DNA of 64,000 nt from Mastigias papua (lineage: Eukaryota > Cnidaria > Scyphozoa > Rhizostomeae > Mastigiidae), in the NCBI GenBank assembly GCA_964019165.1, contig OZ025272.1, forward strand, positions 17,372,093 through 17,436,092. The letters are read 5' to 3'. Below, one piece after another: positions 1-11,903 of this stretch. The notes under the pieces were generated by a model. It made no database searches and had not been told where the DNA came from. It saw nothing but the letters and a program-made list of their open reading frames with translations. How positions within the stretch are numbered: the stretch's first letter is position 1; each line of letters opens with the position of its first letter. Made by a program: the position numbers and the translations under genes.

Positions 1-229
1 TAGGCCTTTGTTCGGTTTTGCCCCCCTCCTACATTATCAGGGCTGTCATGTTTTACTCATTTCATGAATCTTCCTAGTTCGATTGAACTGCTTGATTGAC
101 TAGTTTTGATCACAGTGTCCTGTCCTTTGCTTTTTAGATAAATGTTTTGCAGGCTGACTTGTGGTACGAGTGGTATCACTGGAAAGGAGGAATGCTTTAC
201 TTTTGTTTTTTTACTGTCATTTTTAATTT

Positions 230-1431
230 TTTTTTTTAGTGAGTAATGTCAGAGAAAGGCCAATAGAGCCTATAGCAAAGCCCTGACTAAGGAAGAAAGA
301 GAAAGGAAAGTTAAGTAGATAGGGAGATGAGATCCAGTCTGTTGATGTTAGATTTGAAGCAAGATAAGTTATAGTATTCAGGAAAGGAAGTGGAAGGTAA
401 GGTGTTCCAAAGTTGACAGGTTCTTGGAATGAAAGAAGATTTGTGGGAAAGAGTTCGTGGATTGGATGGTATGACTTGGAAAGGGTGTGATTGAGTAGAA
501 CTTCTGGTGGGTCGAACATGTCTCAGGGCATCAGGAATAATATTCGTGATTTCCAGTGAGCAATGTCCATGAAAAAATCGATAGGAAATGGACAGATCTG
601 CAACCAGACGACGATGAGAGAGAGATTAAAGAGATTTGGTGAGACTTGGATTATTTATGAGACGGATGGCTTCGGACTTGACTTTGTCAAGAAGATGTAG
701 AGAAGATCTGGGAGCACCACCCCAAACATGGGAGCAGTACTCCAGAGAAGGACGAATCTGAGATTTGTATATATTCAGCAGCTGAGAAGTGGAGAAAAAG
801 CCTCGTGCTCTAGAGAGGAAGCTAAGTTTTTGAGATGCATGTTTCGCAATGGAGTGGATGTGGGTTTTCCAAGAAAGATTAGATGAAAGGCCAAGCTGAG
901 TGAAAGAAGATGAAATGTCCAGTTCATGGCCACTCATGAATACAGGGGGATATCTTGATGACATTTACGTGAAATAACAACCTGTGTCGTCTTTCCTTGT
1001 TTAAACTTAGCACGGTTATCATTACCCCACATCTCTATGGTTGACAAGTCATTTGTGAGAAGTGAAGCTGAGGTGTTACGATAGGATGAAACATTGCAGT
1101 AGGAAAGATGTTATGGATTAGATGAAAAGATGAACTTGGATAAGTATCGTCAGCGAAAGAGTAAATACTGGAAAATGAATAAAATAGGCGAGATGACAGA
1201 GCCTTGAGGTACACCAGAGTTGACAGAATGAGGTTCAGAGAGGGAACCATCGATATTAATTGTTGTAACTATGGTTGTTATTTTAACTTCTCTAAATTTT
1301 TGAGTAAAATTCATGAATATGATATAAATGTACATATACAATATCTCCGTAATATATTTTGTATTTGGCTGGCTTACTATGTTGGCTAGGGAATAGCGGA
1401 GTAATACGTAAAGTAAGAAAAACGATATCAC
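230..1431 (-). pseudogene. Degenerate non-LTR retrotransposon, RT domain and C-terminal part
   Basis: On the minus strand, pieces in different frames read in the order of a LINE reverse transcriptase. First comes an RT core piece with SGVPQGSVISPILF (around 1390-1240). Next is a FADDT catalytic motif (around 1165-1150). Then comes a C-terminal thumb-like piece (964-626) with RPSLEYCSHVWGGAP, and a last piece ending at 223 with WNTLP-type wording. Frameshifts separate the pieces, so it is dead. The residue pattern resembles Jockey/CR1-like LINEs (inference from remembered families). The 5' endonuclease part is not seen here. Confidence 0.8.
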
Positions 1432-1919
1432 TTATACAGATTATAAAGGAACTCAAAAAGATGAAAAAGATCGAAAAGAAGTTTTTCTTAAACTTCTCGT
1501 TGTGCATATAAAGCTAATTACAGTAATAAACCTCACAGGGTACATGGCAGTGTATAATTGTCTTGCTAGTATAGAGCATACAAAAGTGTATCATAATTTA
1601 GAACCAGAAACTATGAAAGTAAACAGATAAAAAGAATGGAGAAATTTTAAATTGTTAAAAGTTCTGGACTAGTCCAAGGCATATTTGGACGACAGAAGAT
1701 ATAGTAACTAGTTCTAATGGAGATATAGCTTTCCTGGTGATTCTCTTTTGAATTAACTTATCAAAATGTAAATGGTTTTGCAACGATAAAAGAGAATTCC
1801 AGGAAGAACCGATAGCTCCAATAGCACCCATAGAAAGATTGACAAACTTGACTTCACTGAAAGAGAGAGAGGTCGTTCATCAAGGAACTATATTTGGCAG
1901 CCTTATGGTCACTATTATT
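1432..1919. other. AT-rich sequence with no recognisable gene
   Basis: No coding or repeat structure was recognised between the LINE remnant and the SINE-like insertion. Confidence 0.5.
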
Positions 1920-2208
1920 TTGTATGGTGGTTTTTGTTTTTTTTTTCTATGCACTTTCTTGATACAATACAACACTACTAATACAAGAACAAAACGATAC
2001 CACTGGGTGCAATATCAATGTCATACCCAGTGGCCATTAGATAGAAGGCGCAATTCACACTAAGAGCGAATTTGCAAAATCACTATACAATTTGATAGAC
2101 GTAGTGGCTTCATACCAGGGCGGCCACTTCAAAACGTTTTACCATTTAATTACCTTGCTACATTATTCGCTCTTAGTGTGAATGCAAGCCTGACATTGTA
2201 TGGTGGTT
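1920..2208 (-). mobile_element. SINE-like retroposed insertion with 13-bp flanking direct repeats
   Basis: The 13-mer TTGTATGGTGGTT occurs at 1920-1932 and again exactly at 2196-2208. The 263 bp between begins with a T-rich tract (about 1933-1946), i.e. a poly(A) tail on the minus strand. This is the layout of a target-primed retroposon in minus orientation. Inside lie an inverted repeat (2047-2071 against 2164-2187, sharing TTCACACTAAGAGCGAAT) and a shorter hairpin around ACCACTGGGT / ACCCAGTGGC (about 1999-2034). No tRNA-type promoter boxes were confirmed, so SINE is an inference. A MITE is the alternative. Confidence 0.5.
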
Positions 2209-2267
2209 CAAAACCTCCTGAAGGCTTAAGGATGTAAAGAATATTTATGTATGCAAGTAGAAGAGGA

Positions 2268-3050
2268 TCAGGACGAAAGATTCACCAGTAATGAAGCATG
2301 GAGATAGAAATGAGGGAAGATCATCATAAACTGTACAATGTGTAATGAGGAGAATGTGTTAGCGAGGAAAAGAAGAGCACAGTTATGTCTTTTAGTGTAA
2401 CTACCTTCATCCAGATATGATGACTTGCAGCTAGATACAACATTATGTAAACACAATGTTTCTGATTGGAGACAAGGAGCAATTAGGCGACTGATTCTTT
2501 TTTTAAACTTCTGATGTCTGACATAATATTCAATATACAAATATAAAGCTCACTACTATTAGGTAGCTTGTATTTGTCAAACTTTGTGCATGCATTGAAA
2601 ATAATAAAAATACTAACAATAAAAATAAATCATGCTTAAAAAAGAAATGATTAATTAAAGGAGTTTATTAGTAGATGATTATACAAGGTTATTGCAAGTG
2701 ATTAGTATGTTAGCTAGTCAGGGTTAGTCCAAGGCTTGTTACACATGCAGAATATATAGTATGTTGATTGGATGATAATAGCTGTTAGTTTTGTTACCGT
2801 GAAGTGTGAGTGGTGCTTTTCAAAACCTAATTTCTTACATTTATCAGTAAAAGGCTCATGTGGGTTGATAAACTTAGCGTCATTACGTTCTGATGATAAA
2901 TCACGGGTCAGCTGAAGGTACTTTCCATGTTTCCTTTCTGCGTTGATATTCAAGTTGATTTCAAACCCTAAACTCAGCTCAGTGATATAGAGGGTAGTCT
3001 CATCAATGGAAAGAAGTATATCGGGGCGCAGCTCCTGCTACAACACACGG
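2268..3050 (-). pseudogene. Retrotransposon 3'-end fragments (RT-associated zinc finger region)
   Basis: Two minus-strand blocks match the C-terminal region seen more completely at 7526-8483. Block 3045-2714 has RPDILLSIDETTLYITELSL and ends with TYYIFC before a stop. Block 2540-2268 has CLQSETLCLHNVVSSC, a degenerate zinc-finger-like signature. Their order is reversed relative to a whole element, so these are two separate or rearranged truncated copies. Confidence 0.65.
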
Positions 3051-3639
3051 GGAAAGAAATCCAGGCAAATCAACAAGGAGGAACTACTGACACATTGCAA
3101 CAGGAATGGAACCTCTTTCCATCAGACGTTATCATAAGTCAAAATTTCGAATGCTTTAAAAAGGTAAAGCGTGGTGGACTGCAGTACTTTTCCACGAATG
3201 CCGTTAATCTAGGCATATTTAAGAGCTTTATATTCATATCTTTTTTAATTATATATTGTTTACAGGACTTCCAAGTAAAACAGTAAAATCATCAAAATTC
3301 TGGTGAAAAAGAATAAATTTTTAATTAATTTATTTTTTTTGTTATTATCGTAAGCATGTTCTCTTTTAGCTGTGACATCAAGAGTGGAAACTATGTAGTA
3401 CTTCAACAGTTTGTAGTTTTACAAACATCTTCATAATGGTTGGTGATTTACCACGTTCTTGCTCAATTTCCAACGTATTACCGGCTTTCCACTCTGGCCT
3501 GTCACCCTGCCAGAATCTTCGTTTAGAAGGTAGACAGTACATGGTAGATACAGATGTAGACGGAAGCGATAGAGCGTATTGCTGAGTCATGCCTCCATGT
3601 GTAACGGCCATCTTTAAGGTACGACTTACAGCCAGGTAC

Positions 3640-3790
3640 AAAATGAAGAAGAGACAGAAAGAGCAATCAGATGACTGAGAGAGTTTCCATATGTAAAGAT
3701 TTACACGATTCGCCAGTGTGTTGCTAAGGTATCGTATAGAAAAGTTGAAAATATTCTTCGGTAATTTACTTTGCGCAGAGGAAATTTTCG
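3640..3790 (-). pseudogene. Short fragment of the same retrotransposon family
   Basis: The minus strand encodes [20 protein letters not shown] followed shortly by SDCSFC. This corresponds to the NIFNFSIKYLNNTLPTR...CSFC segment of the copy at 7526-8483. It lies just upstream of the Rab-like start codon, so it may form part of that gene's promoter or 5' UTR region. Confidence 0.65.
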
Positions 3791-3910
3791 AAAACTTCGT
3801 TAAAGTAGGCACTGTACAACTGGTTGTCACGTTGATAATAATAATAATAATGATCATAAACTGCAGACTCAAAACCATGCAACTCTCCTACCGTGTGATT
3901 AGTGTGAGAT

Positions 3911-5766
3911 ATGGCGGAAGCAGTATACAAGGTCGTGCTTGTTGGGGAACTGGACGTTGGGAAATCGTCGATTTTCATGCGCTTTAGAGATGGAATTTTT
4001 CATGACAATTATGATGGAACAAAGGGTATGGATCATGCAACAAAAGTGATTGATACTGGCAAGGAGAAAGTGTCTGTAAGTTACGAGACATATCACTAAG
4101 TTCAAGTTCAACGATAGATATGGAAAAAGGGCCTATATTGGGGCTGTTCTGGATAGGAAACTTTACGCCACAGATCTGCACCAGTGGTTCAAATTTCGTA
4201 CGCCAATAACATCTTTGCACAATTTGTTTTCACCTACAACGTCGTTAATCTTGATATACATCGGAGTACAACAAACTCAGGTTCCTGTGCGTAAAATGTC
4301 TTTGCTGTGATCCTTATCGATCCAATCTTAGATCGGCTTTTGGGGGAGATAACTTGCTACAACAGCAGGGCGATAGTTTGATTTAGAGACAGTGGGGGTG
4401 ATTGCATCTTGTTTGGTTACTTGTGGTTAAGTACTAGCAGTATTTCTTATAGAATCATGTTCCAACTATCCCCTAGCATTTGGGGACAAATACTTCAGCT
4501 TTTTCTTTGGAATTATTCTCCTTTAGTTCAGGTTTAATTCGTTCACTATCTAGTTCCCTGCCTCCCATTTTTCAAGTAATGGAGTGACGTTTTTGCATTT
4601 CTTGCCCCAGCGTAGCATAATGTGCACGTTTTGAGTTGGGCTGCGTTCCAGGAACTGATGGATCACTTATGTTACGGTGAATCACGATGCCACTTCCTTG
4701 TGGACCTTTTTTGGTACAACCGTTAATAAAATCAGCACCAGGTTTCTTGGTGAACGCGTTTAGCATAATGTAATGATTGATAGATTTTATCTTAGAGCAT
4801 GACTAGTGCCGTTGAGTTGATTGGCCGCATTACCCCCAAGTTTGTGATGTCATCATTCTGGTGCAGTTTAAATTCTTGTAGATTATTCTGTCTGTATTTT
4901 GTATATATTCAAAATGTCAGATTACCTTGGTCAGTTTGCTATGGAATCCAGCTCTTCAATGTTCAGCTTATTTGAACCATATCATGTGTCCTTTCAGCAA
5001 GCCTTGCCTTACAGGAGTAGTGGATGTCCTGCCATGCCAAGGCGTATTTTCTATGACATGCATCACCTACTTGTTTCTAAAAATGAGTAAATGATGTCGA
5101 TGATTTCATCTAAATGTCAAATAAACTGAAAGTTTGTATTTTATTATTTGTTAGAATTGTTATATTCTTGTAAGAAAATTATGATAGATTACCAATGCAC
5201 ATTTTTCTTATTAATTTGGAGGAATATTTGACAGATCTATGATATATCTATTGGGATTGTTGAAAACTCTTGAATTTAAGCTAAACATTTTAATTTGCAA
5301 TGTGACAAACACTGATTTTTTCTTCTAGATTTGCCTATGGGATACTGGGGGTATGGAAAGAGCTGGGACATTGACATCAAATCATTATAAGGGAGCTCAT
5401 GGTGTTTTGTTAACATATGCTATCAATGATGTATCGTCACTTGGAACACTGCCAAGCTGGAAGGAGAATGCTGCAAGATATTCTAAAGATGCTACTTATT
5501 TTCTAGTAGGGAATAAAATTGATGTGAATGAGTATGAAAGGGAAGTGAAAGAATCAACTATTGCTGGATTTTGTGAAAAACATTCAATTCCATTTGATAA
5601 TGCTTTCTATATTTCTGCAAAAACAGAAGATGGTTTTACAGATATGTTCAGAAGCATCGCAAAAATATTAAAGAAGTCACATGTTGGGCAAATGGAACCT
5701 AATAAAGGATTTCGTATTGTTTTAGATGCAACAGATAACAAAGAAACCAGGAAATGTTGCCAATAG
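3911..5766 (+). CDS. Rab-family small GTPase with atypical catalytic residues
   Basis: Coding exons are 3911-4075 (donor GTAAGT) and 5329-5766 (acceptor TTCTAG), both phase 0, giving 200 residues. G-motifs in order: P-loop GELDVGKS at residues 12-19, switch I Thr in GTKG near 37-40, WDTGGMER at 59-66, NKID at 117-120, SAK at 151-153. The tail ends CCQ, a CCX-type signal for geranylgeranylation, so membrane attachment is expected. The fold and tail indicate a Rab, which would act in vesicle traffic; no subfamily was recognised. Odd residues: by Ras numbering, Gly13 is Asp, Ala59 is Gly and Gln61 is Met. Each such change slows GTP hydrolysis in Ras, so this protein may stay GTP-loaded or rely on another mechanism (inference). 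The reading frame is otherwise intact. An alternative 5' exon cannot be excluded, but the ATG sits directly before the first beta strand, as in short Rabs. Confidence 0.88.
4076..5328 (+). other. Intron of the Rab-like gene
   Basis: A 1,253-bp intron from GTAAGT to TTCTAG. Short open frames inside it (for example around 4572-4766 and 4899-5090) resemble no known protein. No further exon is needed to keep the frame. Confidence 0.85.
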
Positions 5767-6447
5767 GATGTCATTTGTAGCATTATATTGCTCTAATATG
5801 ATTTGCATATTGATTTATGTACATGAAATTTTTAAAATATATAGTTTATAGTGTTCATGATTTTGTTATTAATATGGTATCAGTGAGTTGTTGAATAATG
5901 TATGCAATTGGTGTTGTAAGTTAGTATTTTTGCAGATCACAAGGCTATGCTTTAAAAATATTGAAATTTTATTATGCATTTTGGTCAGCCAATCTCTAAT
6001 CATATTCACAAGGTTTAATCTTGGGAGGACTTCTCATTTTATTACCTTTTTGCAATATAGATGTTACTTGCAAGAACTGGATACCAGGAGTAGATTGAAA
6101 CTCATGGATGTAGACTTAACAAAATTTCCACTTGAGTGCCATTGCTCAGATAGCAATATATATAACTGAGCACTGCATAAGAAATGATCAGGTTGAATTA
6201 TTGAGTAGCTGCATGGTTTGAGGTGTACAAATCCAGTTAACTAATAGCAGTTGAAACATCTAACTAATATCTATTTCATTTCCTTTTTTATTCACATATT
6301 GCTGTATTGTATCATTTGTATACAATGCACACATGGCATCTTCATCTTAAGATGTTCAATCCTGTCTTTTCAGCTAACTATCCATCATATAAAAGCTCAG
6401 ATAGGCTTACATCTTACATATGATTATTAAGATTGTGGATTAACTTA
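5767..6447. other. Rab-like gene 3' flank
   Basis: AT-rich sequence that probably contains the 3' UTR of the Rab-like gene. No gene or clear polyadenylation signal was identified by eye. Confidence 0.4.
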
Positions 6448-6904
6448 CCATAAATTCTCTATTAAGCTCCCTGGGGACTTATTGCTTTCAAGTACTCTAA
6501 AGGGAGGCTTATCAGAAAGTGGGGCTTAATTGAGAGGGGGGCTTAATAAATTTTTGAAATATAAACAGATTTTCTATGGCAGTATAATATATAAGTCAGG
6601 AATCTTCACCACTAACATTTTTATCTTCGTCAGTTATTATCATTTTTGTCTACAGCACATAGATGTTTGAACTTGATTTTGATTTGGCTCATTGCTCAAC
6701 AATTGAATGTCATGAATACCACAAAGTTTATGCATGTTATGAACATAACTTATGTTTGGGATTATTCAGATTTTAAGGGGGCTTAATCAGATTTTAAGGG
6801 GGCTTAATAGAGAGGGGGCCTCATCAATTCATACTTCTGCAAAGGTGGACTTATTGCAGAGGGGGGCTTGATTAATTGGGGAGTGTAAAAGAGAAATTAT
6901 GGTA
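6448..6904. mobile_element. MITE-like element with terminal inverted repeats
   Basis: The left end TACCATAAATTCTCTATTAA (6448 on) is mirrored at the right end, whose reverse complement reads TACCATAATTTCTCTTTT (to 6904). Between are G-rich repeats of the type GGGGGGCTTAAT at 6535-6548, 6777-6787 and 6796-6807. No coding capacity is seen, so this is a non-autonomous DNA transposon of undetermined superfamily. Confidence 0.65.
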
Positions 6905-7149
6905 TTTTATTTTGGTGTTTGGTTTCTTAGACTTTTGTTTAAAGTATGAAGTGAATCACAGAAAATTGAGAGTATTTCAGCACTGAGGATTTGTTTATAC
7001 GTAAATAAAAATTTCACCCATGTCATGACTTGCTGCTGACAGTCAAATGACAAGTCTTTAAAATATTGCAAACACTGCCAGGCATCCTCTGTCCTTGGAT
7101 TAGACACACAAATTGCTGTCGTTTTGACTTTTTGGCATTGCTTTTATAT

Positions 7150-7492
7150 TCTATCGCCGAATGCGGTGTGGTAAATTTGTAAAGCCTGCAGCACAAGGGG
7201 CAATTTTTGTTGCCAACAATAAAAATTGCAGTGCATGAAGACAAAAACCACAATCGCTGGCGATAAAAGTCACCGATGTACGGTAGTCAAAGAAAGATAT
7301 TTTTGTCATCAGCGACAGATTTTTAAATCAAACATGTTTGACATTTCAAATCAGTCTCTGGCGACAAGAATCTCTTGTTTTTGACTACCGCACACGGGCG
7401 ATTTTTGTCTCCAACGATTGTGATTTTGTCTTCAAGTACTACAGTTCTTGTTGCTGGCGACAAAAATCGTTCCGTGTGCGGTAGGCCCAACC
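7150..7492. mobile_element. Long imperfect palindrome (foldback/MITE-like element)
   Basis: The sequence folds back on itself around TCAAACATGTTTGA near 7332-7345. Left-arm words such as GACAAAAACCACAATCGCTGG recur inverted in the right arm (CCAACGATTGTGATTTTGTC), as do GGTAGTCAAA and TTTGACTACC. Each arm is about 150-170 bp with mismatches. No ORF is present. This fits an aged foldback DNA element. Confidence 0.7.
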
Positions 7493-7493
7493 C

Positions 7494-8671
7494 TTAATTA
7501 TTATTATTATTATTATTATTATCTAGATACGGCATAAATCTTATCCTCCCTTCAGCAAAGTTTATTGAGTGCCAAACTATTATACGAAATGCCTTGAAGT
7601 CCTCACCAAATCCCGACATCAAATCACTTTGGGCGGATACAAGCTATGGCACTAATCTTCAGTATGACCAGTTCCAGAATACTAAACAAGTTTTGAAGGC
7701 TGTACAGCACGAGCATGAAGATCGCATAAAAATACACTCCTTTCTCAAGGCTTGGTTATCTCCTCTATTCTGAAATATTCATGTCAAAGAACAGCAAGCA
7801 TTTGGTCAATTGTTCAACAAAACATGCCGAGAAATATCTTTAATTTTTCTATAAAATATCTCAACAACACTTTACCTACTCGGAAAAATCTTTGCAAATG
7901 GTCCATTTCTCAGTCATCAGCATGTTCATTCTGCCTTCAATCAGAAACTCTGCAGCACGTGGTATCAAGTTGTAATTGCTACCTCGAGAATGGCAGATAT
8001 ACTTGGCGCCACAACTCTGTCCTTCTTTTCCTTGCTAATACATTTTCATCTCTAAACCAAATCTCAGTATATGCCGATTTGCCCTCTTTTATGTCCCCAT
8101 CTTTGATAACTGGCGACTCCCTTCGTCCTGATCTTCTTTTGCTCACAGGCAAGAAAGTGCTCTACATTCTTGAACTCACACTGGGTTTCGAGACAAATAT
8201 TCAGGCTAATAGCGTAAGGAAAGCCAATAAGTATACTCCACTACTTCAAGACCTGTCCTCTTCCTATAATAAAGTCATTTTTATCAATGTCTCCATGGGT
8301 GCTCTCGGCGTTATGGGCGCCTCCTGTGATTCCTTTCTTTCTCTACTCCAAGATCTGAGTTTTGACAAAGTTACACAGCGAAGAATTATTATGAAAACAA
8401 TTAATATTGCCATTAGGTCAACGTATTACATCTTCTGCCAAAGAAATAAATCATGGAACAACCCTGAACTCCTGACCTTCTGAACATTCACTTCCTTTTC
8501 CTGCTATTATACCTTTGAGTTATGTTACATGTCAATTATTATTGTTATTATTTTTCATGTGCTTAGTACAAACTAGCCAATGGTACACTACCAATTATAT
8601 GCGAGGTGTATTATTGTAAGTAACAGATATATACATATGAAAGTTTAAAAAAAAAAAAAAAAAAAAAAAAA
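7494..8671 (+). mobile_element. 3' part of a non-LTR retrotransposon with poly(A) tail
   Basis: The sequence begins at a short (ATT)n tract (7497-7522) and ends in a run of A at 8646-8671, as expected for a 5'-truncated insertion in plus orientation. An upstream frame runs to a stop at 7771-7773. After a frameshift, a second frame runs to 8483. The second part has CSFC...HVVSSC (around 7923-7976), like the RT-associated zinc finger, and ends with IRSTYYIFCQRNKSWNNPEL. It is the longest of the related fragments in this window (others at 2.3-3.8, 38.6-40.1 and 62.1-62.6 kb). The frameshift means it is not functional as it stands. Confidence 0.8.
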
Positions 8672-9120
8672 TTATTATTAGCAATGTATTTACAGTTGGC
8701 AGCATACAATTTTAGCTAAGAGCTAATTAACGCCAACAAACTAATTTACAATTTTGAAAGATAAAGAATAAAAGATAACCATAAAAACCCTAACTTTTTG
8801 ACAAAAATTTTCAATAATCTGCAGACGCAAGAATTTCCTCTCCATAGTTCTATTTTCCGTTTGAATTCAGATAGAGTTTTGGAATCTTTGATTTCTTTTG
8901 GTTTTTGGACCACTGAAGGCAACCTCTGTATTGAATATTTTAGATTCTGTATGATATTGTTTCTGCCGGAGGCAGTTGCAAATGATTTTCACTTCTCAAG
9001 TTGTACTGATTATTTCTCTCTGTATAAACGTCCGTCATAAAAGTTGGAGTCAAGTTATGTTTCGTTTTGTATATTTACATCATTATGCTGATTATGCAGA
9101 TTATGCTGATAAGTGGTTAA

Positions 9121-9138
9121 GGTAGCAGATACCCATTA
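9121..9138 (+). repeat. Left terminal inverted repeat of the Kolobok-like element
   Basis: GGTAGCAGATACCCATTA, preceded by TTAA at 9117-9120. The exact reverse complement is at 11904-11921. Confidence 0.9.
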
Positions 9139-9542
9139 CAATAATATTTTTTGGTCATATTTCCAAATTTTTGATTTTCAAAGAAATATGTTCTAAAATA
9201 TATGTACTCTATATTTCCATACTTGCTTTCTTAATTGGCCGCAATGAACGCATTAAATCTGGGGATATTCAAGTTGTACTGTTAAAAATTTTCCTTAGAA
9301 ACGCCCTTAGCAACAGGTTGGATTATCATTTACCCTTTCTGTTTGGTGAGAAATGTGTATTTTCTAAAGACCAGTTGTACTGTTTGCTTTGAAGTGCTCC
9401 TTGAAACCATATTGCGATTGCCTCCTCCTGATTACTGCTGAAAGCGAGACAGAATAGCATAGTTTGTCAATGCCTTCCTACTTATTACTGAGGTTTACGT
9501 ACATGTCTTCGTAGGGTACTGTGTTTTGTTGCTACAGTTAAA

Positions 9543-11363
9543 ATGGGAAGTAAGAAAAGGTACATAAAATCAAGAGTGAAGAAGAGAAAGTTCCAATCGA
9601 ATCAATTTTCTGAAGAACCAGAAAAAGAAGTTGTAGGTTCAGTGAGTGAAAGTGAAACCCCGAAATGTAGGCCTAGGCCAATCTTTGATGAGCGACCATG
9701 TGCATCTTCGAAAAAAATTCGCTTGGATGAGGGACTGATCGAAGATGTACCTACATCTGATGAATCGTTTATCGTTGTAAACATGACCTTTTTGCAACAG
9801 CTTGTATCTCTTTTTGGAGCCTGTCCTAGTTGTACAAAATCTAGTTTGGAAGTGGAAAACCAGTTGGGTTTCAAAATGGGGTTTTGCTACAAAATAAAAA
9901 TATTTTGCAAATTATGCCATTGGTCCGAAGATCTTCTAACATCAAAAGTGATTGAGCAAGGTACACCTGGTCAGAAACCATATGAAGTCAATTTAAGAAT
10001 GTTGATTGCATTTAGAGAAATAGGCCAGGGATTAGGGTCTATGAAAACATTTTGTAGGTGCCTAAATATGCCTCCACCAATGTCAAAATCTGCATATAAT
10101 AAGACAGTGGCAAATCTGTGGGATAGATTCACTGATGCTGCAATAGATAGTTTGAAAACTGCAGCAAATGAGACAAAAGCTCTCTTAGGAAATGGAAGTG
10201 AAGAGAACCCACTACACTGCCAAGTTTCCATTGATGGCACATGGCAAAAACGTGGTTACTCTTCACTAAATGGCATTGTGACAACAATTTCAAGAGACTG
10301 TGGAAAGTGCATAGATTATCAAGTGGTTACTAAGTCTTGTAAAGCATGTGAAAGGTGGTCCACAATGGAAGGGACTGACCAATATGATATTTGGAAAGCT
10401 AGTCATAAATGCCCAATAAACCACTTTGGGTCATCTGGTACAATGGAGGCATATGGGGCAATAGAGATTTACAACAGATCTGTAGATTTTCACAATTTGC
10501 GCTACACTGGATACATAGGAGATGGTGACAGTAGCTCTTATGCAAGTGTTGTTAAAGCAGCTCCTTATGGTGATATTGAGATTAAAAAGATGGAGTGTGT
10601 TGGCCATATTCAAAAGAGAATGGGCACAAGACTTAGAAACTTGCGGAAAACATTAAAGGGTACAAAATTGTCAGATGGGAAAACAATTTCTGGCCAAGGA
10701 AGACTTACAGAAAAGATTATCAACAGAATGCAAAACTATTATGGTCTTGCAATCAGGCAGAACATTGATAACCTTTATGCAATGAAGAAGGCTGTATGGG
10801 CAATTTTTTTTCATATGATAGAAAATGATAATGAAGAAGATAGACACAAATGTTGCCCCAGAAGTGAAGACAGCTGGTGCAAGTATCAAGCAGAACAAAT
10901 TACTGGGAAGAGCACCTATAGAGATAAAACAGATATACCATTGGCTATAAAGGAACATCTCTTTCCAGTATTTAAGGATCTTGCTAGTGATGAGCTACTG
11001 AGAAAATGCCTTCATGGCCAGACACAAAATGCTGAGGCCCTCAATAAGTTAATATGGAGTAGATGCCCCAAAACAAATTTTGCATCAAGAAGCATTGTTG
11101 AGATTGCCACTGCATCTGCAGTTCTATACTTTAATGATGGATCTAGTGGAATTCTGAGAGTTCTGCAAAAGTTAAATATTGATCCTGGGGCATTCACCAA
11201 ACTGGCTTCATGCAAAGTTGACAAAAGCCGAATAAAGAATATGGAGTATAAATCAAAAGAGGCTTCAAAAAAAAGGAGAAAAAAGCTTAAGGCTCTTAGG
11301 AAAGGGTTTCATGATTCTCAGAGTGAATGGGAAGGAAAGGCCTATGATCCAGGGGCACATTAA
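9543..11363 (+). CDS. Transposase (Kolobok / Mutator-like DDE family)
   Basis: A single-exon 606-residue ORF inside the TTAA-flanked transposon. A basic, low-complexity N-terminus (KKRYIKSRVKKRKF) suggests nuclear targeting and DNA binding. A CPSC (about residues 95-98) and CKLC (about 121-124) pair could bind zinc. The catalytic core shows IDGTWQKRGY with Asp231, YIGDGDSSSY with Asp327/Asp329, and TQNAEALNKLIW with Glu498, a plausible DDE triad. This wording matches metazoan proteins carrying the Mutator-like transposase domain found in Kolobok elements (recalled, not searched). The C-terminus is lysine-rich. No stop or frameshift is present. The ATG at 9543 is the first in frame ahead of the basic region. 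About 420 bp of 5' and 540 bp of 3' non-coding element sequence flank it. Confidence 0.88.
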   Translation: MGSKKRYIKSRVKKRKFQSNQFSEEPEKEVVGSVSESETPKCRPRPIFDERPCASSKKIRLDEGLIEDVPTSDESFIVVNMTFLQQLVSLFGACPSCTKSSLEVENQLGFKMGFCYKIKIFCKLCHWSEDLLTSKVIEQGTPGQKPYEVNLRMLIAFREIGQGLGSMKTFCRCLNMPPPMSKSAYNKTVANLWDRFTDAAIDSLKTAANETKALLGNGSEENPLHCQVSIDGTWQKRGYSSLNGIVTTISRDCGKCIDYQVVTKSCKACERWSTMEGTDQYDIWKASHKCPINHFGSSGTMEAYGAIEIYNRSVDFHNLRYTGYIGDGDSSSYASVVKAAPYGDIEIKKMECVGHIQKRMGTRLRNLRKTLKGTKLSDGKTISGQGRLTEKIINRMQNYYGLAIRQNIDNLYAMKKAVWAIFFHMIENDNEEDRHKCCPRSEDSWCKYQAEQITGKSTYRDKTDIPLAIKEHLFPVFKDLASDELLRKCLHGQTQNAEALNKLIWSRCPKTNFASRSIVEIATASAVLYFNDGSSGILRVLQKLNIDPGAFTKLASCKVDKSRIKNMEYKSKEASKKRRKKLKALRKGFHDSQSEWEGKAYDPGAH

Positions 11364-11903
11364 GTCATTTTGTCTGTTAGTGAACATAAATTAGACTTTC
11401 ATTGCATTTTGCGGAAAATCAATTTTTATGAATATTCTTGATTTTTCAACAAGGATTGCAAAAAATCTGAATAACTTAGAGCTTTGAAATTTGGCATGCT
11501 AAATAAGGACCTATTGCTAGGTGTGCTGAACCAATAAAATGGGCATCATAAAGAACCTGAAGAGAAAAATATGACTTTGAATGCTAATGACCACACCCAA
11601 ATTTTTGGTCCTACAAATAGAAGTGAATAACTAAAAAATTATTACTAAATTTTGCAAAATTCTTGGTTCAGCACATTAACCACACAGTTATGTCTATTCC
11701 TTCCAAATTAGAGCTTGATACCTGATGCATGGACAAAGATATCCTTGTTAGAAATAGCACAGCTCCTCTAACAATTTATGACCAATCATGCGTAACTAAT
11801 TGGCAAATTTGCAAAATATTCATATTTTCATGCAGCACTTTTGATTACCTTTCAAATTATATATAGGTTGTTATATACATGACTTCATTGTAAAAAAGTT
11901 GTC

